A DNA stretch of 64,000 nt from Glandiceps talaboti (GCF_964340395.1 NC_135552.1:12773194-12837193), one strand, 5' to 3'; counted from the first letter of the stretch, positions 40,127-52,633 are shown. The notes: generated by a model from the sequence alone, not told the origin. A program made the numbers and translations.

Positions 40127-41561
40127 ATGGCTGACAACAGTGACACTTATGACATCATGAAAAGCATCACTTTAAAACCTAAGAAAAAGGGTCTGAGTGT
40201 GTTCCGTGAACCCCAACCAGACCCGCCTGTCAGTTCTGGAAGAAGAATATTAGATGACAAAACAGATGGTCCAGAAGCTGTTGCTATGAGTAGCACTGAT
40301 GATTTACTTGTGAAAACTGAACCAACAAGATGGGAAGGTACATGGCTTACTGGTGGTACTGACGAACCATCCGAATCAACAACTTTGCCGGTAAGCAAAG
40401 ATTCAGACACAACAATAACTAGAGATTCGGGCACGACAATGAGCAAAGAGTCGGACACAACACCGGTTGTCATTGATGTGAAAAAATGTGATGAACCATT
40501 GAAGATGGAGGATGTAGAAACACCTGAGGAAAAGCCAAAAAAGACACCCCCAAAAGTTCCCAAGAGGAAAAATACTGTCAAAAAGACAGAGATCAGGGAA
40601 CTTCCTCCTCTTACACCTGAAGACAGTCAAGAAGAGGATGGTTGCCCTAGCAACTGGGCAACTGATGGATGGTCAGGTCCTGGGGGATATTATCTTATCA
40701 AATTGAGAAATATTTCTGATGAATATTGTAGTATCCATACTGAGTTTGCTAAGCAAACAGACAAATTTGAAATCGCTCAAATAGAGAGATTGGAAAATAG
40801 AGACTTGTGGGATAAATACTTGTTTGAAAGTGCAAGGATGGCAAGAGATAGACCAGCAGGTAAGTGTATGGTGAAGAAATTCTTGTCACTCTAACAACTT
40901 GAATTTGTATACATGAGACATTGACCTTGGTCTACAGCTTAACTTGACTCCATCATCTATGCAGTTTTATTCAACCATCTTGTTCTCATTTGTCAGAAAA
41001 ATATCTGCTCACAACTACAAATAGCACACAAGGAAGTTACTTATGGATGTCACACTTTCTCATATGGAAGCTCCATATAACAGAACAATTTTTGCTTTGC
41101 AGATTTGGCTCTGTTTTTATCACAGCAGATAAGCAGTGTTTTCACACATTTGTGCATGCGTGTGTGTGCATGTATGTATGTATGTATGTATGTATGTATG
41201 TATGTATGTATGTATGTATGTATGTGTGTGTGTGCGTGTGCATGTGTGCGTGTGTGTGTATGAGTGTGTGTGTGTGTGTGCGTGTGCATGTGTGCGTGTG
41301 TGTGTATGAGTGTGTGTGTGTGCGTGTGCGCAATATATACCTTTTCCCAATACGAGGTTGGTATCAACAGTACTCTCAATAAAGCACATTGTTTATATTG
41401 GCTCCATATGCTGCTCCATAACTGGAACTTGAGTGTATAATCTCTACTACAAGACAGAAGACAGGCCTAGCTTTAAAAAGTTTAAAACAGAACTAAAACC
41501 ATAGTTGATCATCAAAGCATACAGTATATCATCACCCAGTGTAGCTTAGCAAGTCTTTTAA

Positions 41562-41593
<32 letters not shown>

Positions 41594-44500
41594 AATCATC
41601 AATTGTAATGCTCACATAGTATACTACAATGGAACTTAGAGACCTGTTTATACAATTTATAAGATATTTTGTACAATTGATATTACCTATAATTTCAAGC
41701 TCATGTGTAATCAAGATCTGATGATTTACATGAACAGAAAATTTTATGAAATTTACCCTTGTAACACTAGTCTAGAAATGCTGCCAATCAGAACATTGTT
41801 GTGATGTGGACTTTGAAGGTGCAGAGAAGTGGTCCCCTCATTCTATCAAACTGACTTGTACATTGATACATAAACACAAGCAAGTGTATATCATAAAATG
41901 CTTTTATCATTTTGTTTATGTCTGTGAAAGTTGTCACATGGTATATTTGGCAATATATGACTAACTTACTGTTATCCAGATGTAAACAAATTGATAAGAA
42001 TATGGTATGAACCTTCATAAGAGGCTTCCAATATTATTTCGTATCAATGTATGTCTGTTTGATAGTATAGGAGAAGACTTTGTGGCACCTATAAAGATAG
42101 TTTTAACTGTCCACCACTGTTAAAACGATGTTCTGATCAGCAGCATTTCTAGACAACTGTTGCAAGGGTTGTATATGCAATGTTATTTTTAATAGATGCT
42201 GATCTGAATGAGTGTTACTTATTCCATGGAACACAAGTGGAGAAACCAAGGATTGCCTCGGAAGGTCTTGATATGAGGCTAGGGAAAATTGGATTCTTTG
42301 GTAGAGGGATATATCTAAGGTACGAAATTGTTTTATTTAAATCTGACGTTATTGGCTGACTGTCATCATTATTTGGTAGGGCAAAAAAAAACACAAAAGA
42401 GTTTGTTTCTCATCCTAGGGAAATTTCAAAAATGATGCGGTGACGTTTTTTTTAGAGGGTGTAGAAATTTTGAATGACATCCCTGTCAACAATAATTGTA
42501 TACACTCTTTATATCGTTTCAAACAAATCTTCAAACAACTTCTACTGTCACAGTATAACTGATCAACTGTATATTTGTAATTTTAATCGTGTGTACATAA
42601 TACATTTATATATTTTGAGTCATATTGAGTACCTCGCTGTGAATTTCTATATATAGATATGTGAGGGGACAGGCCCAGACTAGCTGTAAGCTATTTCCTG
42701 ACTCCCCATTTACTTACTGTTACATTTATTTGGGGTAAATAAACTGTTGACTTATACTCAATATTTTTGAACAATCATTACAAACCCATAAATTGTGTAT
42801 TTTTTTATATTTTTGGTTATTCCATCATTTTACAGCGAATAATCATCCTTAAAAACTTATTTCTTCTACTTTTTTTCTCACTCCATACAATTACAGTAAC
42901 AACATTAACAAATCCTTAAATTATTCTGCAAATGCTGATGGCAGTGCACCATCTGAGCTACCATACATCTTGAAATGTCGTGTTTTGTTGGGTGAAGCAA
43001 AGGTAGGTAACTTTGAAATGTCGTGTTTTGTCGGGTGAAGCAAAGATAGGTAACTCTGAAATGTTGTGTTTTGTTGCGTGAAGCAAAGGTAGGTAACTCT
43101 GAAATGTCATGTTTTGATGGGTGAAACAAAGGTCGGAAACTCTGAAATGTTATGCCTTGTTGGGTGAAGCAAAGGTAGGTAACTCTGAAATGTTGTATCT
43201 AAATTGTTTGGTGAGCAAAGGTAGGTAATGCCAAAATGTTATGTTATGTTGGGAGAAGCAACTTCAAGAAAGGCTTTCTTTAATCTTTACACCAAGAAAT
43301 ATCAATTTTGTTGTCAATCTCTTTATTTCATTCCATGAATGTATAATATAGTAGGAGTTTAGTCAGTCTTCTTTGCCTTCATTTCAGATTTATGCAAAGG
43401 GAGAAAAAAATCCAAACTTGAGAAAGGAACCAATGAGGGAAACAGAAAAACCAGGATATTCCAGATATTACGATTCTGTGAAGGTAGGCCACTCTTGCAT
43501 ACCTAACAGGTTGTCATGTGACTGATCATCTTGCAATTGACCAATGAATTAAATCATTGAAAATTCAGAAAAAAAGATACAAAAAATAACAATTTCATTA
43601 CAAGAATGAATGTTTATAGACCCTGGGTTCATAATTATAATAATATAGTAATGAAAATTTTTACTCACAGTCAAACAATTTCTTGGAAGCAAATCCCACA
43701 TTTTCCTCAACGTCTTGTCTTTGTACACAAAGAAAGTAGGTTGGCGTGTTCTCTGGATACATACATGTAAATGTGTATCTCACTCCAGTTGTAGCACTTT
43801 TTCTTTCATCTAGGTGGGACGATTTTTAATTTGAATTACTACAGTAGCATGATTAAGTTTGATGAAATACTGTAAACAAACCTTGAAATTTTTGCTAAAG
43901 ACTTACTTTTGTTTATTTTGCTGGGGAAAAAAAACACACACAAAAAGAAAGTGACTACAATGCCTTCTTGTATATAAACACAGTGTACCAGTCTGGTTAT
44001 TAGTAAAAGTTAGTCTTTGAGAACTAGGTGAAGATTAAAAAATTGCAAAATTTTCTAGTTGCGAAAATATGTAGGTTTACAGTATCTGAGCCACAGTTAC
44101 TCTTATTTTCTTTGGCTGAACAGAGAAAAAAATTGGAGAATAATATCTGATTATCATATCTTACTGTAGGGGAATATAACAGGTGAAGATGAATTTATTG
44201 TGTACAACAACCACAGAGTGATGCCGGAGTACATCATTACATATCGACTCAAATCTGGAGAGCCAGATATGAACGCCTCTCTGAAGCAAAGTTTGAGATT
44301 ACCATCATTGAGGCCAACTCCAGTTGTAAGTAAACATACCAAAAGTCCAACTACTCCAGTCAAAGCAGATAAACCAGATCCAGCAATCAAAAGCAAGGAT
44401 TCTGATACTTCCACACATCCTGATGGTAGGAAGGCTAAGGCTTTGAAATCTATGGATGAGGCAACTAAAGTCACTACAACTCCATGGCCAACCAGTACAG

Positions 44501-47500
44501 TATCAACTTGGGTCGATCAAACTGAAGAAACGTCTAAAGAATTTGAAACTGAAGAAAAGTCTCAAGAATTTGAAAGTAATCTAACAAAGGAGGAATTCTC
44601 CCATGAATTTGACATGAAAGACGATGATGCTTCAGATCTATCTCACGAATTCAAAACTGGTATGACCAAAGAAGAATTCTCCAAAGAATTCGGTGATGAG
44701 GTTGACGTATCCATGTTGGAGGGTGATGAATATGCAAAGGAGTTTGGTGAAGCAGCAGGACATACAAAATCTGGTGTTGTCGGACGACCAGTGTCGTGGC
44801 AACCACAGAATGACGATGATCATGAGCGTAAACTTGAAGAAGTTAGAAGTAGTATGAAAGAAAAGAAACATCGCAGGTTTAAACCCAAAAAAGAGGTAGT
44901 TGAAGAAAAAGGTGATGGTGGTAAAGTGAGGGCCATGGCAAAAGATAAAACGGACACAACAGAACAGGTGTGTTTTTATCTTCATGTACTTAACCCTATA
45001 AAGCCTAATGTAATACCACAGGGGTCAGCGAGCATGTAATTGATTGATTGCTTGATCAATCATGATCAATTTATTGATTGATTTATTATTTGGTTGAATG
45101 ATTGATTGATAATTTTTTGTGGTGCAATATAACTTTTTTGTGTGTGATATTGATCAATTGACTCATTGATTTTTGTGGTGATATAAAACTTTTTTTTCTT
45201 TCCCTGGCTACTTTTCTCTTCAGCTGTATGTAATTCTCTCTTTATTGACTAAATAAAGACACCTTGTCCATTCTTCTCCTCTTATCTAAATCAAAACACC
45301 CCAAATCTTATAATTGGCAAGAGATCACTCACATTAACAGTTTGCTTTATCTCTTATCTTCTGGGAGATTATCACACTCATTTATGCATTAACTAGTATG
45401 AAGGATAGAAGGGACATAACTTTGATGCACTGTAGCTTTAGGATCACCGTAAGTCGACCAGAGACTTAATATATTCATGTAATAATCTCTCAGAAGATTA
45501 GATATAAAGCAAATTTTCGTGGTAACTGATCCATGCTAATAATGAGATTATGGGTGTTTTAATTTAGATAAGAGGAGAAGAATGGACAAGATGTCTTTAT
45601 TTAGTCATTAAAGAGAGAATCATATACAACTGAAGGAGAGCAAAGTAGCCAGGGAAAGAAGAAAAAAGTTCTATATCACCAAAAAAAAAATAGTCAATTG
45701 ATCAATATCACGCACAAAATAAGTTATATTGCATCACAAAAAAAAATGGTCATTCAAGAGATCAATCATTCAACCAAATAATAAATAAATCAATAAATTG
45801 ATAAATCGGTCGATCAATCAATTACATGCTCGCTGGCCCCTATGGTAATACCCTACTTTTAGGGTCTAATTATGTAGAAATCAACAACAGTATGGCAAAA
45901 TTTGTAGTGACCCCCTGATTTTTTTCTCGATTTTAACTGAGAATGTGTTTGAGTTTTCTTGAATACAGTAACAGCAAAAGATTTGTATTTCCAAGGTGTA
46001 TCCACTCTTAATTATGTTTTATTTATCCTATAAACAAAAACAACAACTTAGGGAGATGGAGATGTTGACAGTGACGTGCCAGGAGGAGGAGGCCAGACAG
46101 CAGCTGATCAACAAGCTATACAGATCAGAGAATATCTAAAAAGTCAACACAAAAAACTACAACTACGTAAGGCTAATGAAGAATCTATTAGTAAGGTAAT
46201 TAAATTGAATTATTATAGCCTAAAAATTATCACTCTGAGTAATTTATTCATTCATTACAAATAAAAATATCATAGTCATAGAAAATAAAAGATTTCATTG
46301 TTTGGCCACTAGGGGTGCTGTTCATAGGCTGTTTTAGGGATGGAAGTGATGACCAGAATAGTTGAGTATCGTAGCATAAAGACATCAGACACAAGGAGTT
46401 ACCACTCATTTTCAGTTTATTCCTGATTAACTATTTTCAAGCAACGTACTGTCAGTAACCAAACATGTCTAAACCACTACTCTAAGGATCCTGTGTAATT
46501 CAGCCTTGATTTATGCACAATTTATTGTGTACATATTGCCATACGATTAACGACCATTTTAGCCAACACTTTGCCAAACATGGGTGCCTTCTTTTAGTGC
46601 TATACCCTCACAGCTCTCATTCAATTCCTAAATATTTGGCAAACTCACAAGTAAATTATGACCTGAAGTCTTTGCATATTTAGTTGTTATTCCCATATTC
46701 TTTTCTTCGTTCAGCCAAGGAAAATATGAGCGACCTAAGGGGCCTTTGTCACTACTCATCTAGTGTCTTGTAGTGACAACCGTTAGGTCACAAATATTTT
46801 CTGGCTGAATAAAGAAAAATATTGGAGAATAACAATTATATTGGTGCCAGTAATATCAAAGAAAAATCAGGGAAAGTAATGGCAATTTTGAATGTTTTGA
46901 CTCATATTTAGAACACAGCAGAACCAGTGATGTAGACAAGCGTTGTCATGACATAGAACGACCAGAGTATATATTCCAGATTTTCTGTTCAACTTGGTAC
47001 ATGGATGGTATGATACTTTTTATTTCACCAAATATTTGATACTAACTTTGTGTTTAGGTCGAGAGTTTAATGGTAGCATACCTTGAAACCTATGGATCAC
47101 TAGATGCTGCTTCGATACAACCACCACTTGCACAGATAGCTTCAGGCACAGATGAACCAGCCATAAAGGGAAGAAAACATGGCAAGACATCCACTGAAAT
47201 GGAGGAAGGTGAGAGTGAAACACCTAGCAGTCTTGAAGGTCTTCTTTCTAGATTTTATTGTCTCAGTGGTTTTAGTTATTCACAACAAATAATCACAGAG
47301 TGATCCTTGCTTTTAATATCCATATAGCTCTAACTTGTTGCTACTTTTGTTGGGAATTTTTGCTCGCTGAAAAAAAGTAGTCCTCTTTTTGGGGGTTCAA
47401 CATTCTGTTTAGGCAAAAACATTTATGTGTTTCTGATTAAACAAGGCCTCAGAAAATAGGGTAGATAGGTCGAGATTTTATTTTATATTATTTGTCTTTT

Positions 47501-48431
47501 TAATAGTTTTTATTTTTGAAAAATATTGCTTCAACCCAAAAACAAACAAAATGTCAGTCAGAATACCCCTTCTGTCATAGTTTGATGAAATATGTACAGA
47601 CATTGCTGGAGAAAGAAAACAAACATGCATGAAGGTCAAGAAGACAAAGAATTTCTTATCTTTTAAAAAAAATGTTTTTAGGGTTTGAGGCTTGAACTAT
47701 ATAGTCCAGTTATCGGAAGTACATAGTTTTTTTTTATTTTGCCTTTAACTGAATTAGTTATTGTGAGTTATTGTACTACACTGATTCCAAAATACATTAC
47801 ACATACATGGAACTTATGTACAGTAACTGCATATAGTCTACATGTAGTCTACCTGCTAAACTGTCAGGCCTTTTAATATTACACAACTGAAGGTCATGTT
47901 ACTCTACATGCAGTTGTCCTATTTCAGGATGGTTGGTTTTAGGAATGTTTATAAGCATGTACATGTTTGCATTTACACAGTTACCAAACAGTCCTGACTA
48001 ACAAACAATGTTTTTTGAACCATGTAAGTTTAGAGGGTTACTGATAACTTGTCCTCTGCGTTGTTGTTTTTAAAACAGATACTGACAGTACCGAGAATCC
48101 ACCTGCGGCAGAAGATACAGTTAAGAAAGTTGACCCTCCTCCTCCGAAGCCCTTCACACCCCCAACTCAAATGCCATTCAATCCGTTCAGTCCCCCAACT
48201 CAAAGTCTACCCCAACCATTGATTCCCCCAACTCCAGTGCCATTCACTCTGCCACCGTTACCCCCACTACTGACAAGGAGAGCACTTGAAGATCCAGTAA
48301 AAGAAGTGATGGATAGCATGATAGCTGAATTCATGGAGTGTACAGGTGTAACAGATAGAGATAAAGCTGCCGAGTATATAAAGAAAGGTGGCAATAATGT
48401 CAACGATGCAGCCCTTCTTTTTTTTCAGTGA
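40127..48431 (+). CDS. PARP-family ADP-ribosyltransferase with acidic EF-motif array and C-terminal UBA-like domain, 8 coding exons
   Basis: Exons 40127-40859, 42196-42319, 42897-43002, 43388-43483, 44170-44967, 46052-46195, 47058-47208 and 48079-48431; all phases agree, giving 834 aa. Residues 1-170 are disordered, with repeated SKDSDTT-like patches and a basic stretch [16 protein letters not shown] that could be a nuclear signal. The PARP catalytic fold spans ~185-375: [14 protein letters not shown] (H255), GRGIYLS (Y284), then DEFIVY (E361) and PEYIITYRL. The intact H-Y-E triad leaves open poly- as well as mono-ADP-ribosylation. No WWE, macro, ankyrin or zinc-finger domain is seen. Residues 476-545 hold eight '-EF' motifs. 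After proline-rich sequence ([12 protein letters not shown]) the last ~46 residues resemble a UBA-like fold ([11 protein letters not shown]...AALLFFQ). I do not recognise this domain order among vertebrate PARPs. Confidence 0.92.
41167..41332. repeat. (ATGT)n/(GT)n microsatellite
   Basis: Tetra- and dinucleotide run in a PARP intron; open frames on both strands here are artefacts of the repeat. A short (GATT)n run lies at 41567-41593. Confidence 0.96.
42971..43262 (+). repeat. 43-bp array of duplicated exon end plus 5' splice site
   Basis: The last ~33 nt of PARP exon 3 (TGAAATGTCGTGTTTTGTTG then GGTGAAGCAAAG) plus the start of the intron (GTAGGTAACT) is repeated downstream with starts at 42971, 43014, 43057, 43100, 43143 and 43186, followed by two decayed copies. 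Copies 1, 3, 5 and 6 keep AAAG|GTAGGTAA; copy 2 has AT in place of GT and copy 4 has GTCGGAAA. Copy 1 is the real exon end. Confidence 0.95.
44103..44145. mobile_element. Partial copy of MITE family D
   Basis: TTTGGCTGAACAGAGAAAAA and TTGGAGAATAATA match the right arm of the foldback element at 46684-46835. It sits about 25 bp before the acceptor of PARP exon 5, so it may supply part of the branch-point and pyrimidine region. Confidence 0.6.
44994..45864. mobile_element. 871-bp near-perfect palindrome, piggyBac-like MITE
   Basis: Two arms of about 400 bp run inward from CCCTATAAAG at the left and CTTTTAGGG at the right. Examples of matching arm words: GCGAGCATGTAATTGATT, ATTATTTGGTTGAATGATTG and CATTCTTCTCCTCTTATCTAAAT. 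The left flank is TTAA, the right TCTA; CCCT/AGGG ends at TTAA suggest a piggyBac-type element with one decayed target copy. No transposase frame. It begins 27 bp after the 5' splice site of PARP exon 5. Confidence 0.85.
46684..46835. mobile_element. MITE family D foldback element
   Basis: The left end TTGTTATTCCCATATTC is mirrored by ATATTGGAGAATAACAA; arms continue through TTCAGCCA / TGGCTGAA and GACCTAA / TTAGGTC. About 150 bp, non-coding, in a PARP intron. Confidence 0.75.
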
Positions 48432-49340
48432 TTTCTCCTCGAGTCAGTATTCCATTTCAGAATGTGAAATGCAAATGGTATTCCACAAAAATAACTCGCT
48501 ACTTTTGAGTGTTCAGTCCATTGTGAATTTTATCAGACCAAATATTGGTTTGTACTGCAGAAGTGCCATACAAGTGTTTTTACTTTTAAAGGATGGTCAG
48601 TCGGTAAAATCTACCCTATAAGTTTCCTTGTCATTTTACCAGTATTCCCTACCAGTGTTTTTGCTGAGGGTTGTAAGTAGGTGAAACCTATCTGAGTTCC
48701 CCAGTCACTTCACCAGGGATCCCTACCTGTCCAGTGTTTTTATTAATGGCAGTACTAGGTAAAATCTATCCCCAAGTTCCCCAGTCATGTTACCATGGTT
48801 CCCTATCAGTGTAAATTTGCAATGGGTGGTTGGTAGGTAAAACCCGAATTCCCAAGTTATTTTACCAGGGTTCCACCCAGTGTATTTGCTAAGTGTGGTA
48901 AATAGGTAAAACCTACCGAAGTTTTCAAGTCATTTACTAGGTTCCCTTCCAAAGTTTTGCTAAGAATGGGAAGTAATTAAAGAGTATCTGAGTCACCAGA
49001 CACTTTATCATATTCCCTACTCATGTTTTTGCTAAGTATAGTAAGTAGATAAAATCTACCCGAGTTCCCCAGACACTTTACCAGAGTTCCCTACCAGTGT
49101 TGTTGTTAAGGGAGATAAAAAGGTAAAATCTACCCGAGCTCCCCAGTCATTTTACCAGGGTTCCATACTAGTGTTTTTGCAATAGGTGGTAAGTAGGTAT
49201 AACCTATCTTAATACATGTAGTTCCCAGTCACTTCACTGGGTTTTCCAAACAAAACCACAGTATAGTGTATGGGCGTCCATTCCAATTTTAACTAATTTC
49301 CACCTCTTTGTTACCATGGTTTTGTTACCTTGGTTCCCCA
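48432..49340 (+). repeat. PARP 3' flank with degenerate ~80-85-bp minisatellite
   Basis: From about 48590 to 49245 roughly eight diverged units repeat the pattern GGTAAGTAGGTAAAACCTAC...GTTCCCCAGTCATTTTACC...AGGGTTCCCTACCAGTG...TTTTTGCTAAGG. Reverse-complemented, the words CCTTAGCAAAAACACTG match the edge unit of the 47-bp TLK array, so the two arrays look related. It probably lies in or just after the PARP 3' UTR. Confidence 0.75.
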
Positions 49341-50514
49341 ACCTTAGTAAAAACGCTTGCATACTCTTTATGGTGTGTGTTACATAAGTCAAGTTATGTG
49401 TCACCTGTCGCCAATCTCGCATTCTGATTGGTCAAGTTTGATTGTAAGTTTGATAACTTATATAAACATTAAACTACTACACATAATCTTGACATAGTAT
49501 GGAATCATGCAACTTTTAGTATGATACACATTTGAGAATAATAGTTTAGAAATTAAGATGCTGCATTATAGGAAAAATCGATTTATGATGTGGTTATTGC
49601 TAATATAGTACTTACTACTTGGTCGTCATCTGACATCAAATACAGGGCAGTCAATGGACATATTGATGAATATTAATAAAAATTCCAATTTTTCTGAAAA
49701 TGGGAAAACTATGCTGAGCATTGATGTTATGAATTATTTACCTGTGGGTGTTTATCAAATTTGACAAAAGTAACATAGTAACATCAAATTCGACTAAAAC
49801 AAGGTAAAATCTATATTATCAGTCATGCATAAATTTCTATTCCGTGAGAAGTTAGTTTTTAGTAGAAGTTTAGTAACAATTTACTTCAAACCACTTTGTT
49901 TTGGAGGTTTGTTTGGTAAATGTTGTTCAGGCTCTCTAAGAGCAGTTTGCAGTAATGGTGTTAGATTGTTTGCTAAAACTATAACCATGCAGCTGAATTA
50001 CATGATAGCGTTTTACTAATTGTCAGACTGTATGTCTTTAAATATTCCAAAAAGGAGTTTTTTTTCAAATTGAATTTTCTTGCTTTAGTGAGCATTATTA
50101 TAACACTATTGTGAAAAAAACCATTATAGATTGTCAAAATGTTACCATGGCAACATACCTCTTCACTGCTATTAAGTTGTGAAATGGCCAACATGCAAAT
50201 ATTGGTCTGTTTGAATACATCACCATGTCTTAATTTCTCAGAAAACTGTCACTGACAAAGTGGTGTGTTTACTAATGTTGTAATTCATATTTCTGAAAAG
50301 AACATAACATATGTACTAATGCAGAATAAGAGGTGAGAATTGTGAAACACAACTCGAAAAACAACAAATTAAGGTGCTTTATGTGATCTGTAAATGTCAC
50401 TAGTATACTATGTACTTGAATGCATATATTCAATAAAATCAAAAGTATTTCAAAAGTTGTTTGAAGGTTAATTTTATGCTAGAACTGTGTGAGTATGTGC
50501 AACATTGTATGTGC

Positions 50515-50791
50515 ATGTATGTACGTACGTACGTGTATGTATGTATGTATGTGTGTGCTTATGTATGCACGTACATTCGTATGTACGTACGTACGTACGT
50601 ACGTACGTATGTAATTCTGTACGTACGTACATACATACGTACGTAATTGTGTATGAATGTAGGATTACTATGAATGTATGTATGTATGTATGTATGTATG
50701 TATAATATTAACAGCTATTTATACGGACTGATTTATTAGTTCCATATGCATTTCTATGTATGTATGTATGTATGTACGTACGTACGTACGT
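50515..50791. repeat. (GTAC)n/(GTAT)n microsatellites
   Basis: Three tetranucleotide tracts, including self-complementary GTAC runs at 50583-50608 and 50777-50791, separated by short unique sequence. Confidence 0.95.
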
Positions 50792-51921
50792 TATGTTTTG
50801 AAGTGGAATCTCGTATACTCATGATTGTCCAGAATTTACTGATTGTTTCTATCTTGTATTTTGTCAGATTTTGTGACAACACTGCAAACAGACGCACCAT
50901 CAAGTATACCTCACTTCAAATGTTCTTATGTATATTCATAAAAGTAACAAGACTCCACACACTTAATTATTCAAGGATTTACATTGAATTTATTCAAATA
51001 ATCAGCTGCAACAATGATCATGATGTAAGTGGCTTTCTGTATTTACACTGTAGCCACACCCTATACATTTTAAGTTGTCTGCCTCGATTCACTTGTAATC
51101 TCCTGTCTACAGAATTCTGTTCTTGTACCAACCCAGCTGATGTGAACATTTCATCCAGTTCATCTGTAAGGAACAATAAAAAAAAGAGTACATTATTGTA
51201 AAGATGCTAAGTGGTTTTACGTAGATGCTGATGATAGTCTAGTTCCTACACGGACGTCGGTATCGTTAAGATTTACACCTCCACTCACTTTTGTTAGAGA
51301 CCACGTTGGCATCCGGACTACTGATGATAGCGTTTTTTCATTAATCCACTTTTCCCATGCAAGTACTTAGTTTTCAACACCCAATCACAAAATAAAAGAA
51401 CCATGCCAGGTGTTATGGGGAGTCTAAAGAGATTTGTTCATGGCAAGTTGATATGTGTAATTTTCTGTTTTTGGCAGATTTATTTTGGTAACTGACATCA
51501 GGTGCAACCAATTGGCTGGAAAAAAAATAAATTCTATCATGATGAACAACAACTATTGTATTGAACAATTTTTACCACGTATATCATACTATGAAGACAT
51601 TTTTTTGAAGCAATGAGCTAATAGTTTGTGAAATGAAACATGCCAATGCCCCCCTCCCCCCATCAATTGAATGGTTTTCAAATTCAGTGATCAGTGGAAT
51701 TTCCAAACCAACCTACACCTCTCTATGCAAAAAAAAATCCATTGTCAATTTCTTGCAATCACGTCATAGAAATTTACAAAATTAATCTCACATGTCCACA
51801 TTTTGAACCCGCCATGCTTAAATTGCACTTCAATATATTTATCAGAAAATTCTGTATTCTGTAACCATGTGTTTATTTTATAATATTTCATCCAGTCAGA
51901 TATTCAGCTGTTAATAATGTT

Positions 51922-52087
51922 CTCTGTGTGTTCTATGAGATGATTGGCTGGCCACAGTGTGTTCTATGAGATGATTGGCCGGGCCACAGTGTGTTCTATG
52001 AGATGATTGGCTGGGCCACAATGTGTTCTATGAGATGATTGGCTGGGCCATAGTGTGTTCTATGAGATGATTGGCTGGGCCAAAGTG
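51922..52087. repeat. ~32-bp minisatellite, 5 copies
   Basis: Repeats of GTGTGTTCTATGAGATGATT followed by GGCTGGGCCACA, with single-base variants. Confidence 0.95.
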
Positions 52088-52633
52088 ACTGATTATCATT
52101 TGGTAAATGGAATACAATGTTAATGTCAGATGAAGAAATTATAACAATTCTATCCAATGAAGGAGTGAATTATAACCAGTTTTGCATGTCATGCATGTGG
52201 CGTGCAACAACACTTTGTACCAATCCAAAACATCAATTTGAAACACATCAGGGCACAGGTTTTCTGTAACTTTTTTGAGCAACAGGTGGAATTCTGTCAC
52301 CATGTGAACAGATTAAAAGTTTTCAATGATATTTACCACGTCCATGTGATACTCTACATTTGTGGCAATACCACCAGCTTCCTAAGTTAACAAACTGTAA
52401 ATGTGCATATGATATAGTGTGTAAAATTCAAATTTGCAATAATGTATGTTAAGGCCAACTCTCAAAAAAGATATGAATGTGTGTCAGAGAGGCTGTGCAT
52501 TTCCAAATACAAAATATGATGCAAGTCTTATTCTTGTGATATTTTTGCTATAAATCATTAGAGAATCCTAAATTTCAAGCACCTTTTGAAATACGAAAAA
52601 CTTTTGTCAAGAAATTTATAAATAAATGAAATG

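Larger units (their letters stand above)
49341..52633. other. Intergenic region, no supported gene
   Basis: No exon or domain was recognised. It contains GTAC/GTAT microsatellites (50515-50700 and 50755-50791) and a ~32-bp minisatellite at 51922-52087. A 151-residue open frame at 50746-51201 begins inside a microsatellite and shows no recognisable features. Confidence 0.55.

Noticed and set aside
41050-41389. Open frames of HTHT / VCVC type
   Set aside because: Translations of the (ATGT)n/(GT)n microsatellite in a PARP intron.
44638-44985. 115-residue minus-strand frame rich in phenylalanine
   Set aside because: Antisense shadow of PARP exon 5.
50746-51201. 151-residue open frame
   Set aside because: Starts inside a microsatellite, shows no domain, and its composition looks like AT-rich non-coding DNA.
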